NCBI GenBank assembly: GCA_043783625.1
Contig: JAYVZE010000077.1
Span: forward strand, 53,272-117,271
From: JAFDVL01 sp043783625
GTDB taxonomy: Bacteria; Acidobacteriota; Blastocatellia; RBC074
Length of the DNA: 64,000 bases
Direction: 5' to 3'
In this document: in pieces, positions 17,379 through 26,602 of the stretch
How the letters are laid out: each line of letters starts with the position of its first letter
How positions within the stretch are numbered: the stretch's first letter is position 1
Position numbers and translations under genes: made by a program
The notes under the pieces: model-generated
Database searches by the model: none
Seen by the model: only the letters and a program-made list of their open reading frames with translations
What the model was told of the DNA's origin: nothing

Positions 17379-18560
17379 ATGAAAACAGAAAAGATTTTGC
17401 CGCGTCTTGATTCGATTGATGTGTTGCGCGGCATTGTGATGGTGGTGATGGCACTTGATCACACACGCGATTTTTTCTCGAACACCGCGTTCTTGTTTGA
17501 TCCGACCGATCTGACCAAAACGAATACGGCGTTGTTTCTGACGCGATTCGTGACGCATTTCTGTGCGCCGGTCTTTGTCTTCCTGGCAGGCACGGGGGCG
17601 TTTCTTTCGACTTTGCGTGGCAAAACACAAAGCGATCTGGCGCGGTTTTTACTCACGCGCGGGTTGTGGCTCGTGCTGCTGGAATTGACGGTGATTCGCT
17701 GTCTCGGCTGGCAATTCAATTTCGATTATCACTATATGTTTGTGCAAGTCATCTGGGCGATTGGCTGGTCTATGGTGGCATTGGCCGGCCTGATTTATCT
17801 GCCGCACCGCGCCCTGGTTGGTTTCGGGTTAGTGCTGATTTTAGGCCATAACGCGCTGGATAAGATTCAGCCGGAAAGTTTGGGCGCATTAAGCTGGCTT
17901 TGGAAAATCCTGCATGGTCCGGGGAATTTAGAACCAATATGGGGCGTCATTTTTGAAGTGAGGTATCCGTTGATTCCGTGGATTGGCGTGATGGCGGTGG
18001 GCTATGGTTTTGGCAAACTCTTGCTGCGCGAACCGCAGCATCGGCAAAAGTTATTGTTGCGGTTGGGAGCCGTGCTGACGTTGTCGTTTGTCATCCTGTG
18101 CGCGGTGAACGTGTATGGCGATCCTGCTCCGTGGGCGGTGCAGAAGAATTGGTGGTTTACCATTTTCTCGTTCCTCAATTGCACCAAGTATCCGCCGTCT
18201 CTGCTTTACCTGTTGATGACGCTCGGCCCCGCGCTGATGGTGCTGGCGTGGTTGGATCAATCTTCCGGTCGGTGGCGTCAGCCGTTCCTGATCATTGGCC
18301 GCGTGCCGCTGTTTTATTACCTGCTGCATCTGCCGTTGATCCATTTGATGGCAGTGATTTTCTCCTGGATTCGCTACGGTCATCCCGACAAATCGCTTTT
18401 CGAGAATCCGCCTTATGCTTCCGTGCCGAATGATTTCGGCTACGGTTTGCCCGTCGTTTATTTGGTTTGGATCGGGGTGGTACTGCTGCTTTATCCCGCG
18501 TGCCGCTGGTTCGCCGACCTCAAAAAGCGGCGGAAAGAAGTTTGGCTGAGCTACCTCTGA
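17379..18560 (+). CDS. DUF1624/HGSNAT-like multi-pass membrane protein
   Basis: A 393-residue protein. ATG 17379 is chosen because the family N-terminus (RLDSIDVLRGIVMVVMALDHTRDFF) starts there; upstream sequence belongs to the repeat. DVLRG and the following MALDH are the signature of the heparan-alpha-glucosaminide acetyltransferase-like catalytic domain. About ten hydrophobic segments follow (FLTRFVTHFCAPVFVFLAG, then PLIPWIGVMAVGYGFG, and FLIIGRVPLFYYLLHLPLIH). Family members are proposed to transfer acyl groups across the membrane. No Shine-Dalgarno lies between the repeat arm and ATG, so translation would depend on the repeat-derived leader. The element occurs on both sides of the gene. 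Confidence 0.82.
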   Translation: MKTEKILPRLDSIDVLRGIVMVVMALDHTRDFFSNTAFLFDPTDLTKTNTALFLTRFVTHFCAPVFVFLAGTGAFLSTLRGKTQSDLARFLLTRGLWLVLLELTVIRCLGWQFNFDYHYMFVQVIWAIGWSMVALAGLIYLPHRALVGFGLVLILGHNALDKIQPESLGALSWLWKILHGPGNLEPIWGVIFEVRYPLIPWIGVMAVGYGFGKLLLREPQHRQKLLLRLGAVLTLSFVILCAVNVYGDPAPWAVQKNWWFTIFSFLNCTKYPPSLLYLLMTLGPALMVLAWLDQSSGRWRQPFLIIGRVPLFYYLLHLPLIHLMAVIFSWIRYGHPDKSLFENPPYASVPNDFGYGLPVVYLVWIGVVLLLYPACRWFADLKKRRKEVWLSYL

Positions 18561-18562
18561 TG

Positions 18563-18671
18563 TGGAGTGCGGTCGGCTGGCCGCCGCTTTCCGTTCGCAG
18601 CGTAAGACATTCGCTCAACCCAAATCGTTCACTAGCGAAAGCAAAAGCGGCGGCAAGCCGACCGCACTCCA
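18563..18671. repeat. ~110-bp palindromic element, copy 2
   Basis: The same outer arms as copy 1 (TGGAGTGCGGTCGGCTGGC at left), with a diverged centre. It starts 2 nt after the DUF1624 stop and ends 4 nt before ATG 18676. From GTG 18562 the whole element is open and in frame with the transporter, encoding MECGRLAAAF and later SGGKPTALQN. The opposite strand is also open across the element and encodes ECGRLAAAF again because of the palindrome. Confidence 0.85.
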
Positions 18672-18675
18672 AAAT

Positions 18676-19998
18676 ATGAAAATTCAACTTCCACATCCCT
18701 TTGTCCTTCTCCTCAGTGCGGTCGCAGTGGCTGCCTTGCTCACGTGGCTCATTCCGGCAGGCGAATATCAACGACGCAAAGACGCCGCAACCGGACGAGA
18801 GGTCGTCGTGGCGGGAACGTATGCGCGTGTGACCGCCGCTCCGGTTGGATTGAAGGCTGCGCTGCTCGCAGTGCCCCGTGGCATCATCGCAGGCGCGGAC
18901 GTCATCCTCACCATCCTGTTCGTGGGTGGCGCATTTGCCTTTCTGGACGCGACGGGCGCACTGGCGCGGCTGGTGGGAATGCTGGTCGGGCGTACGCGGC
19001 GACCACGAACCATCGTCATTGCTGTTAGCCTGGCCTTCGCCACGCTCGGCGCACTTGAGAATATGCAGGAAGAAATCATTGCGCTTGTCGCCGTGCTTGT
19101 CCTGCTGAGTCGTGGCCTGGGTTTTGGCAGCGTGACTGCGCTGGCGATGAGTGTTGGAGCCGCAGCCGTAGGCGCTGCGTTTGGCCCTACCAATCCGTTT
19201 CAGACGGGCATTGCGCTGCGCTTTGCTGAAATGCCGCCGATGACCATCCCCGTGATTCGCTTCGGTCTGCTGTTTGCCGCTGTCACCGTGTGGATTGCGT
19301 GGACGCTGGCAATGGCATCGCGCGACGATGTGCGTCCTTCGGCAAAGACCCCGCCGACCGATGTACGCGCAACGAAGCGTGACGGGCTGCTGCTTGCGCT
19401 CGTCGTCGCCCCGTTTATTCCTTACGTCATCGGCGTCCTACGCTTTGACTGGGGATTCAACGAACTCTCAGCGATGTTTCTCGTCGTTGGATTCGCCGTC
19501 GGGCTTGCCTCCGGGCGCGATCTCACTACGACTGCCACGGACTTCATCAAAGGGATGGAAACCATGCTGGGGGCCGCGCTCTATGTGGGACTCGCACGCG
19601 CTATCAGCGTCGTACTCACCGACGGCCACGTGATTGACACGATTGTTTACGGGCTGGCGACTCCGCTGGCGCACCTCCCCGGTAAAGCGGCAGCCTTGCT
19701 GATGATTCCCCTGCACGCTGCACTGCACATCCCTGTGTCGTCCGTCAGCGGTCAGGCTGTACTCACCATGCCGATCATGGCTCCACTGTCTGATTTGCTC
19801 GGCATTTCACGCGACGCGGCGGTGATCGCGTTTCAGACTGGCGGGGGCTTGATGGATTTGATTACACCCACGAACGGTGCGCTGCTCGCCGTGCTGCTCG
19901 GTGCTGGGGTGGACTATGGGCGCTGGCTCCGCTTTGCGATTCCGGGCGCATTGCTGGTGGCGATTGTTGGAGCCATCGGAGTTATATTGGCGGCATAA
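18676..19998 (+). CDS. YfcC-family transporter (ArcD/C4-dicarboxylate carrier-like)
   Basis: A 440-residue protein with about twelve hydrophobic segments. LLTWLIPAGEYQR near the N-terminus is characteristic of the YfcC/ArcD group, as are GALENMQEEIIALVAVLV, AFGPTNPFQTGIAL and GGLMDLITPTNGALLAVL. Known relatives move arginine/ornithine or organic acids; the substrate here is unassigned. The start at 18676 is preferred because the family begins there, although GTG 18562 would add 38 repeat-encoded residues in frame. No Shine-Dalgarno is seen before 18676. Confidence 0.82.
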   Translation: MKIQLPHPFVLLLSAVAVAALLTWLIPAGEYQRRKDAATGREVVVAGTYARVTAAPVGLKAALLAVPRGIIAGADVILTILFVGGAFAFLDATGALARLVGMLVGRTRRPRTIVIAVSLAFATLGALENMQEEIIALVAVLVLLSRGLGFGSVTALAMSVGAAAVGAAFGPTNPFQTGIALRFAEMPPMTIPVIRFGLLFAAVTVWIAWTLAMASRDDVRPSAKTPPTDVRATKRDGLLLALVVAPFIPYVIGVLRFDWGFNELSAMFLVVGFAVGLASGRDLTTTATDFIKGMETMLGAALYVGLARAISVVLTDGHVIDTIVYGLATPLAHLPGKAAALLMIPLHAALHIPVSSVSGQAVLTMPIMAPLSDLLGISRDAAVIAFQTGGGLMDLITPTNGALLAVLLGAGVDYGRWLRFAIPGALLVAIVGAIGVILAA

Positions 19999-20075
19999 CG
20001 CTCGGCAAAAGGGTTGGCTTGGGTAATAGCAGTGGTATTCACTTTTTTGAAAACATTCTGAAAGAGGAGAAATGT

Positions 20076-21686
20076 ATGAACAAAAAACTTCTGGTTGTAT
20101 TTACGAATCTGATCTTGTTGCTTGGCTTGTCGTTCGCTACTTTCGCACAAGCACAGACAACGAACGCCACTGTTGCTGGCGGTGGCCAGGTGATTTCTTC
20201 AAAAGAGATTGATGCTTTGGTACAGGATGCGCTGGTCAAATTTAATGTGGCGGGGGCTGCGGTGGCAGTCGTCAAAGATGGAAAAGTGATTCATCAAAAA
20301 GGCTATGGCGTAACTTCGATTGAGACCAAACAGCCGGTGAATGAAGCCACTAATTTTCAAATTGCCTCAAACACCAAAGCCTTTACCACCGCTGCGCTTT
20401 CTATTCTGGAAGAAGAGGGCAAACTGAAATGGACGGATAAAGTAAAAGACTATATTCCCGAATTCAAAATGTATAACGATTACATTACTGAGAATTTCAA
20501 CATCCAGGATTTATTAACGCATCGCAGCGGGCTTGGGTTAGGGGTTGGCGATTTGATGTTTTTCCCTGACGGTTCAAATTTTACGATTAAAGACGTAGTC
20601 ACCAGCTTTCAACATTTCAAGCCTGTTTCGGCATTCCGAACCAAGTTTGATTATGACAACTTACTTTATATTGTGGCCGGTGAAGTTATCGCCCGTGCGA
20701 GTGGAATGAGTTATGAAGCGTTTGTCCAAAAGCGCATCATTGAACCTTTGCACATGAACCATACCTTTGTTGGCAGCCTGCTGAAAGACAAAAGCAATTT
20801 GGCCGCGCCGCATTCCTCAGAATCGGGAACAATCAAGACGATTGATGCTTATGACATAGGAATCGCCAGCGCGGCGGGCGGCATATTCTCGAACGTGGCT
20901 GATCTATCAAAATGGATGCTAATGCATCTCAACAAAGGCAAGTATGGTAATGAACTGAAAGCGAATCTTTTCTCTTTGAAAAACCAAAATGAAATGTGGC
21001 GGTTGCATACCATCATGCCAACGAATCCGAATCCAAGATATAACGCGCATTTTAACGGCTATGGCTTAGGTTGGGGATTGACCGATAAAAAAGGAAACTT
21101 ACAAGTTTCACACACCGGTGGTTTGCCCGGCATGCTCTCGATTGTAACGATGTCTCCCGATTTGAAATTAGGCATCGTAATTTTAACCAATACCGAAAAT
21201 GGCGGCGGCGCACTTTTCTCGTCAGTTGCCAATACCATTACCGATAGTTACTTAGGCTTGGACGATTTTGGTTGGGTAAATAAAAATAGCGACGCGCTCA
21301 AGCAGCGAAGAAATACCGGTGACGAAGTAACTAAAAAAGTTTGGGAAACCGTTGCAGCCGCCCGGAACACGCCAATCAAAAATGAAGACTACGTTGGAAT
21401 TTATGAAGACCAATGGTTTGGGAAAATTGAGGTCTTTGAAAAGGACAGGCAGTTATGGTTCAAGTCTTACCGCTCGCCCAAATTAAATGGCCCGCTGGCT
21501 TTTTATCACGCCAATACCTTTGCCATCAAATGGGAATACCAAGCCATGAATTGCGATGCCTTTGCGATGTTTGCTTTGGATGAAACAGGCAAAGCGCAAT
21601 CCATCAAGATGAAAGGCATCTCGCCCAATATAGATTTTAGTTTTGACTTTCAGGATTTAGCCCTCCAAAGAATTGGCAAAAAGTAG
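20076..21686 (+). CDS. Exported serine hydrolase (beta-lactamase/class C-like) with DUF3471-like tail
   Basis: A 536-residue protein. ATG 20076 follows AAAGAGGAGA, and the signal peptide ends near FAQAQ. Catalytic motifs of the penicillin-binding-protein-like fold are SNTK (S98-x-x-K101), Y193-D-N195 and H346-T-G. The region after about 430 (KNEDYVGIYEDQWFGKIEVFEKD) matches the DUF3471-type lipocalin-like tail often attached to these enzymes. Likely an esterase or peptidase on the cell surface rather than an antibiotic-resistance enzyme. It is visibly more AT-rich than its neighbours, suggesting separate acquisition. Confidence 0.87.
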   Translation: MNKKLLVVFTNLILLLGLSFATFAQAQTTNATVAGGGQVISSKEIDALVQDALVKFNVAGAAVAVVKDGKVIHQKGYGVTSIETKQPVNEATNFQIASNTKAFTTAALSILEEEGKLKWTDKVKDYIPEFKMYNDYITENFNIQDLLTHRSGLGLGVGDLMFFPDGSNFTIKDVVTSFQHFKPVSAFRTKFDYDNLLYIVAGEVIARASGMSYEAFVQKRIIEPLHMNHTFVGSLLKDKSNLAAPHSSESGTIKTIDAYDIGIASAAGGIFSNVADLSKWMLMHLNKGKYGNELKANLFSLKNQNEMWRLHTIMPTNPNPRYNAHFNGYGLGWGLTDKKGNLQVSHTGGLPGMLSIVTMSPDLKLGIVILTNTENGGGALFSSVANTITDSYLGLDDFGWVNKNSDALKQRRNTGDEVTKKVWETVAAARNTPIKNEDYVGIYEDQWFGKIEVFEKDRQLWFKSYRSPKLNGPLAFYHANTFAIKWEYQAMNCDAFAMFALDETGKAQSIKMKGISPNIDFSFDFQDLALQRIGKK

Positions 21687-21772
21687 TAAACAGCGATTCC
21701 ACAACGCGGAGTGCGAAAGTTGTCGTGTGACAAGTTCTTCTTTTAAGAAGCGATTTCGCTGATCTAAAAAAT

Positions 21773-23563
21773 ATGAAAACTACCTTTCGTTTGATACTGG
21801 TTGCCGTTTTGATCTGCACTGGTTTTTCTGTTTACGCGCAGCAGCCAGTTCTCAACTACGCACTCTCGGTTAATCTCGCCGATACTTCGTCTGTGCAGAT
21901 CACGATGCGCGTGCGTAATCTGCCGAAGGTGTTTCATGTGGCGATGGTGAGCCACTTTCTTGTGGACGACGCGTATTGGCGTTTTGTCGAAGACCTGCAA
22001 ATTTCGCAGGGAACTATCGTGCGCGAACAGGATGGACTGTGGCGCGTGACGGGCGCGGGCAATGACGCGACGGTGCGCTACAAAGTCAGCTTGAATGAGA
22101 AGGGCGCATTTCGTGTTGTTCGAAAACCTTTTCTGACACCGACGGGCGGAATGGTTGGCGATCTGCACCACTCCATGTACGTGGTCGAAGCCACACAGAC
22201 ACCAGTCCACGTGACATTGCAATTGCCGCCGGATTGGAACATCGCTACGTCGCTTGTGCCTACGTCTGACCCGCACACGTTTTTCGCGCGTGATGCCAAA
22301 GAGCTTTCCGATTCGCCGATTCTCGTGGGCAGGCTGCGCGAGTCGGGTTTTCAGGTGGAGCAGGTTCCCATTCGCGTGGCGTACTGGCCGCTGCCGGATG
22401 CCCAGCCGTTTGACGAAAAGCCGCTGGTGGATGGACTGCAACGCATCGTGCAGCAAGCTGCCAATCTCTTTGGCGGCGTACCGTGGCGCGAGTATGTTTT
22501 TCAGATACGCGATGGCACAGACGTTGAAGGGTTTGAGCATACGGACTGTACGACCATCGGCGTGCCGAGCAAAGACTTGGTCGCTGGACGCAACCCCGAT
22601 TACGTGATGATCACGCACGAGTTTTTTCACACCTGGAACATCATGCGGATTCATTCGGCGGAATATAAAGGCGTCAGTTACAAACCCGTAGCGCTTTCGG
22701 GGCTTTGGGTGAGCGAAGGGTTTACGGTGTACTTTGCCGATTTGCTCGTGCGTCGAGCCGGATTGCCTACGCCATTCCCGACACGCCTCGCCTATCTGGA
22801 AGACCTGATTGAATGGTATCTCGCCAATCCTGAAAACGCGGGCTATTCCGCTGAACAAAACAGTCGTGGCGCATTCAAGCCGCCCATTGGTGACGCGCAC
22901 CCGGATCGTTACGTGCTCTGGGAACAAAGCGAACTGATGGCTGCTCTGCTTGATCTCAACCTTCGTGCAGCGACGAACGGAACGCGTTCGCTCGATGATC
23001 TGATGCGTGCCTTGTATACCGATTTCGCAGTCCAGCGCGGCTTTACGACAACTGACATCGAACGTCTCGCCAGTAAGGTGAGCGGGCGCAATCTCAAGCC
23101 CTTTTTTGACGAGTATGTCCGGCGGGCGGGCAAGCTTGATGTCGCTCGCTACCTCGCAATGACGGGGCTGCAAATGGAAACTAAGACGATCAAAGCCACT
23201 GCGCCTGATGGCACGCTGAAGCCTGACACGCGGATTTACGCGCTCTTGCCGAACGGCGAAAGCAAATTGCGGTTGTATCTGACACATCAGCAAAGCACGT
23301 GGCTCCGCGCCGGATTGCGCAATGGCGATCAGCTTCTTAAATTCAACGACTCGGTGGTGGAAACAGAGAGTGAGTTCAACGATCTGCTCAACGCGCTGCA
23401 CGTTGGGGATCGGGTGAAGTTGCAGGTCATACGTGCGGATAAGCTGCTGCCTATTGCGGTGGAAGTGGAATCGTATGATTGGCCGGATGTAAAGCTCGTA
23501 CAAAATCCTGCTGCCAGCCAACGCCAAAAGGCGATTCTTGCGAGTTGGCAGTCAGGCCAATAG
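21773..23563 (+). CDS. Exported M61-family peptidase (glycyl aminopeptidase-like)
   Basis: This protein has 596 residues, with a signal peptide ending near VYAQ. It has an N-terminal beta-rich domain, then the gluzincin site HEFFH (282-286) followed by WVSEGFTVYFADLL, whose Glu315 is the third zinc ligand. A helical segment (SELMAALLDLNLRAATNG) and a C-terminal PDZ-like module (LRAGLRNGDQLLKFNDSVV) complete the usual M61 layout. Start ATG 21773 has no strong Shine-Dalgarno. It ends at TAG 23561-23563, and an ankyrin-type fragment continues in the same frame. Confidence 0.87.
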   Translation: MKTTFRLILVAVLICTGFSVYAQQPVLNYALSVNLADTSSVQITMRVRNLPKVFHVAMVSHFLVDDAYWRFVEDLQISQGTIVREQDGLWRVTGAGNDATVRYKVSLNEKGAFRVVRKPFLTPTGGMVGDLHHSMYVVEATQTPVHVTLQLPPDWNIATSLVPTSDPHTFFARDAKELSDSPILVGRLRESGFQVEQVPIRVAYWPLPDAQPFDEKPLVDGLQRIVQQAANLFGGVPWREYVFQIRDGTDVEGFEHTDCTTIGVPSKDLVAGRNPDYVMITHEFFHTWNIMRIHSAEYKGVSYKPVALSGLWVSEGFTVYFADLLVRRAGLPTPFPTRLAYLEDLIEWYLANPENAGYSAEQNSRGAFKPPIGDAHPDRYVLWEQSELMAALLDLNLRAATNGTRSLDDLMRALYTDFAVQRGFTTTDIERLASKVSGRNLKPFFDEYVRRAGKLDVARYLAMTGLQMETKTIKATAPDGTLKPDTRIYALLPNGESKLRLYLTHQQSTWLRAGLRNGDQLLKFNDSVVETESEFNDLLNALHVGDRVKLQVIRADKLLPIAVEVESYDWPDVKLVQNPAASQRQKAILASWQSGQ

Positions 23564-23755
23564 AACTGTCAGCCAACACTGCTCTACGCCGCTTCGGTAG
23601 ACTATGGCGATACCGCTGTGCTGGAAAAACTCATTGCGACGGGTGCTGACTTACAAGTGAAAAACAAGCAGGGGCAAACGGCGATTGATTTGGCAAAAGG
23701 TTACAACCACGCCAAGGCGATCAGTCTGTTGAGTGGTAAGATCACCGCGCGATGA
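23564..23755 (+). pseudogene. Orphan ankyrin-repeat C-terminal fragment, in frame behind the M61 stop
   Basis: Directly after the TAG of the M61 gene the same frame stays open for 63 codons to TGA 23753-23755. It reads LLYAASVDYGDTAVLEKL, then IATGADLQVKNKQGQTAIDL and AKGYNHAKAISLLSG, a clear ankyrin-repeat end. There is no ATG or GTG start with a Shine-Dalgarno. The simplest explanation is a deletion that joined the 3' end of a lost ankyrin gene to the M61 gene. Read-through of the TAG is possible but unsupported. Confidence 0.75.
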
Positions 23756-23810
23756 ATAAATTGCAACCTGCGCATAAATCAAAGAATGTGAAACTTAAAG
23801 GAGACAACAA

Positions 23811-24602
23811 ATGAATCAACCAACTGAATTTAGAGTACGATTGGTGGGCAAAGTTGCCATCATCACCGGAGCTACCGGTGGCATCGGCGAAGCGACTGCA
23901 AAGTTATTTTTGCAAGAAGGTGCGAGCGTCATGCTCGTTGGTCGTTCAGCAGACAAGCTTCAAGAAACCCGCGACCGATTGGCCGTGGATGAAGGCCTCG
24001 CGCACTTTGTTGCAGATGCGGCGGACGAAGAGGCGACGGCGGCGGCGGTCGCAGCAACCATCACAGCCTTTGGTGGCGTAGACATTCTGTTCGCCAATGC
24101 TGGCACGGAAGGAAAGACCAATCCGATTGAAGCCACCAGTCGCGCGGACTTTGAAGAGGTGTTGCGCACAAACGTCATCGGCGTGTGGCTGGCGATGAAA
24201 TACTGCGTTGAACCGATGAAAGAACGCGGCGGCGGTTCGATCATCGCAACTGCTTCAATGGCAGGTGTGATTGGTTTCCCCGCGATGGCTCCTTACATCG
24301 CCAGCAAGCATGCGGTGAACGGGCTGGTCAAAACGGCAGCACTGGAATTGGGCGCGGCAAGAATTCGCGTCAATGCTATTGCGCCAGGGCCGATTGATAA
24401 TCGGATGATAGCGTCGCTGGCATTGCAACTTGCATCCGAAAATCCCACCGCGCTCCGTGATGCTGTGGAGGCACAGATTCCGCTGAAACGATATGGCACG
24501 AACGAAGAAGTTGCCAACCTTGTCCTATTTTTAGCAAGTGATGAATCGTCGTATTGCTCTGGCGGAGTTCACATGATTGACGGTGGTTATACGGCTGCCT
24601 AA
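23811..24602 (+). CDS. Short-chain dehydrogenase/reductase (SDR)
   Basis: A classical SDR of 263 residues, with ATG 23811 after AAAGGAG. The cofactor-binding motif TGATGGIG is at residues 19-26, NAGTEG follows in the fourth-strand region, the catalytic Ser is in IIATASMAG, and Y162-x-x-x-K166 is the active pair. The C-terminus SSYCSGGVHMIDGGYTA is typical of this family. It is a cytosolic NAD(P)-dependent oxidoreductase; the substrate cannot be read from sequence. Confidence 0.9.
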   Translation: MNQPTEFRVRLVGKVAIITGATGGIGEATAKLFLQEGASVMLVGRSADKLQETRDRLAVDEGLAHFVADAADEEATAAAVAATITAFGGVDILFANAGTEGKTNPIEATSRADFEEVLRTNVIGVWLAMKYCVEPMKERGGGSIIATASMAGVIGFPAMAPYIASKHAVNGLVKTAALELGAARIRVNAIAPGPIDNRMIASLALQLASENPTALRDAVEAQIPLKRYGTNEEVANLVLFLASDESSYCSGGVHMIDGGYTAA

Positions 24603-24701
24603 AAGAGTGAACCGACGCGAACGCGTTTCTTGATACGCTGCGTTCTGCCGCGCAAAAAAAAGAAAGAACTATTCAGCCGCTTGATTGCCTCAACCTTGCT
24701 G

Positions 24702-26414
24702 ATGCCTCGAACCCTCTGTGCCCTTGTCTTGGTTTGCATTGGGCTGGTGGTTTGGTCTGTGCCTGCGCTCGCGCTCGATCCGAAAAAGGCCGTCACGCAA
24801 TACGTGCATGACGTATGGCGCAAGGAACAGGGGCTGGCGCAAAGCAATGTACTGGCGATCATCCAGACGCGCGATGGATATATCTGGACGAGTTCTTTTG
24901 AAGGCATCTCGCGCTTCGACGGCGTTCATTTCACGAACTTCAATGTTGAGAACACGCCGGAATTATTGAACAACAACGTTCGGTTCTTTTATGAAGATCG
25001 CGCCGGGACGTTATGGATCATGCCCAACAGGGGCGGCATCACGCAATTCAAAGCGGGAAAATTCAAAGCCTTTACCGACAAGGATGGTTTCCCCAAAGCG
25101 GGAATCAACGACATCCGCGAAGACAAAGGGGCAATCTTTGGTTTGTGACCGGCGATGGATTGAGCCGCTTCAGCAACGGAACGTTTACTACGTTGAGTAC
25201 GAAAGACGGATTACCTTCCAACACGATCTTGTCATTCGCCGAAGCCCCGTCGGGCGCGTTGTGGCTGGGTACGGCAGCGGGGTTGAGCCTGCTTGCGCCA
25301 GATCGCGTCAAATTCAAATACAAGCTGATTGGCTACGATCAGGACTGGGTCGAAGCCGAGACACGCGCCGCACTGCCTATTACACAAACCTCGCGCCGGG
25401 CAGAGTTATCAGTTTCAAGTGATCGCCTGCAACAATGACGGCGTTTGGAATGAAACCGGCGCTACGTTGGCGGTACGCCTGCGACCGCGTTTTTATCAAA
25501 CGTGGTGGTTCTATGGATTGGGTATTCTGGGACTGGTTTTGTCAGGCGTCGGATTGAATACCGTGCGTGTCCGGCAGGTGATGAGCCACGAACGAGAACG
25601 CGCACAGTTGAAGGAAGCCGAGCTACGTGCAGAAACTGCGGAATTACAAGCCAAAGCTATCGAAGCCGAACACCAACGGCAAACCAAGGAACTGGAAGAA
25701 GCCCGCCAGTTGCAGCTTTCGATGCTGCCGAAGAAATTGCCCAACCTGCCGCACCTCGACCTCGCCGCGTATATGAAAACCGCTTCGGAAGTGGGTGGCG
25801 ATTACTACGACTTTCATTTGGGCGAAGACGGCACGCTGACGATTGCGGTGGGCGATGCGACAGGACATGGATTGAAAGCGGGTACGCTGGTGTCTTCGGT
25901 CAAAAGCCTGTTCGTCTCGCTGGCCTATCATCCCGACATTCCGCACATCTTCCATCGCATCAGCGCCGTGCTGAAAGAGATGAAGCTGCGCGGCCTGTTT
26001 ATGGCGATGACGATGGTGAAAGTGAAAGGCAATCAGATGAGCGTGAGCATTGCCGGAATGCCTTCGGTGCTGATCTATCGCGCGTTGAGCGGCGAGGTCG
26101 AAGAGGTCGTGATAAGAGCGCTGCCACTGGGCGGCATGACGAAATATCAATACCAACAACAGGAATTCACGCTCGCGGCGGATGATGTCGTCGTCTTGAT
26201 GAGCGATGGTTTGCCCGAACGATTTAATTTGCAAAACGAGATGTTAGAGGAGGAAGCTGCCAAACAATATCTGGCTAAGTACGCGCATTATTCGGCGCAG
26301 GAACTTATCGAAGGACTGGCAAAACTGGGCGATGATTGGGGCGGCATGCGTCCGCAGGATGATGACGTGACGTTCGTCGTAATGAAACTCAAATCTGCTT
26401 ACAGTGAATTTTAA
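24702..26414 (+). pseudogene. Two-component-type propeller plus Y_Y_Y plus SpoIIE-like phosphatase, with three compensating frameshifts
   Basis: ATG 24702 opens a signal peptide (ending VPALAL). An N-terminal Reg_prop-like propeller follows (DVWRKEQGLAQ, IIQTRDGYIW, RAGTLWIM, SGALWLGTAAGLSLL), then a Y_Y_Y segment (KYKLIGYDQDWVEA), a membrane helix (WWFYGLGILGLVLSGVGL), a coiled coil, and a PP2C/SpoIIE phosphatase domain (ARQLQLSMLPK, SEVGGDYYDF, VGDATGHG, VVLMSDGLPE). The frame shifts near 25128-25132 (one base short), about 25365 (two extra bases in a GC repeat) and about 25397 (one base short), which sum to zero. As read, translation stops at 25148. An intact product would be a membrane sensor with a serine phosphatase output. 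Either a pseudogene or an error-rich stretch. Confidence 0.8.
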
Positions 26415-26432
26415 ATGTATGCGCCTGGAATT

Positions 26433-26493
26433 TGTAGGGTAGGTTCTTAACCTGCCCTATGTGATAAAAGCAGGCAGGTTAAGATACCCTACA
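26433..26493. repeat. Imperfect ~22-bp inverted repeat
   Basis: TGTAGGGTAGGTTCTTAACC (from 26433, continuing to 26456) pairs with the segment 26473-26493 with a few mismatches. It lies between the phosphatase pseudogene and the next MBL gene, close to the point where base composition becomes more AT-rich. It may be a terminator stem or a mobile palindrome. Confidence 0.6.
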
Positions 26494-26602
26494 GGTCGCA
26501 CTCATCTGCAAACCGCTATCATCCACTCCAGATGACAGGAGATTGAATTGATCGCTAACGCTGAACATGCTCAAGAAGTCAAAAAATAGAGGGAAACAAC
26601 AA

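Noticed and set aside
18562..18675. GTG start adding 38 repeat-encoded residues to the YfcC-type transporter
   Set aside because: The added residues come only from the repeat and lie before the first membrane helix; kept as a finding, not as the annotated start.
21764..23527. 587-codon ORF on the minus strand opposite the M61 peptidase
   Set aside because: The plus strand carries clear M61 motifs; the minus frame is open only because of codon bias.
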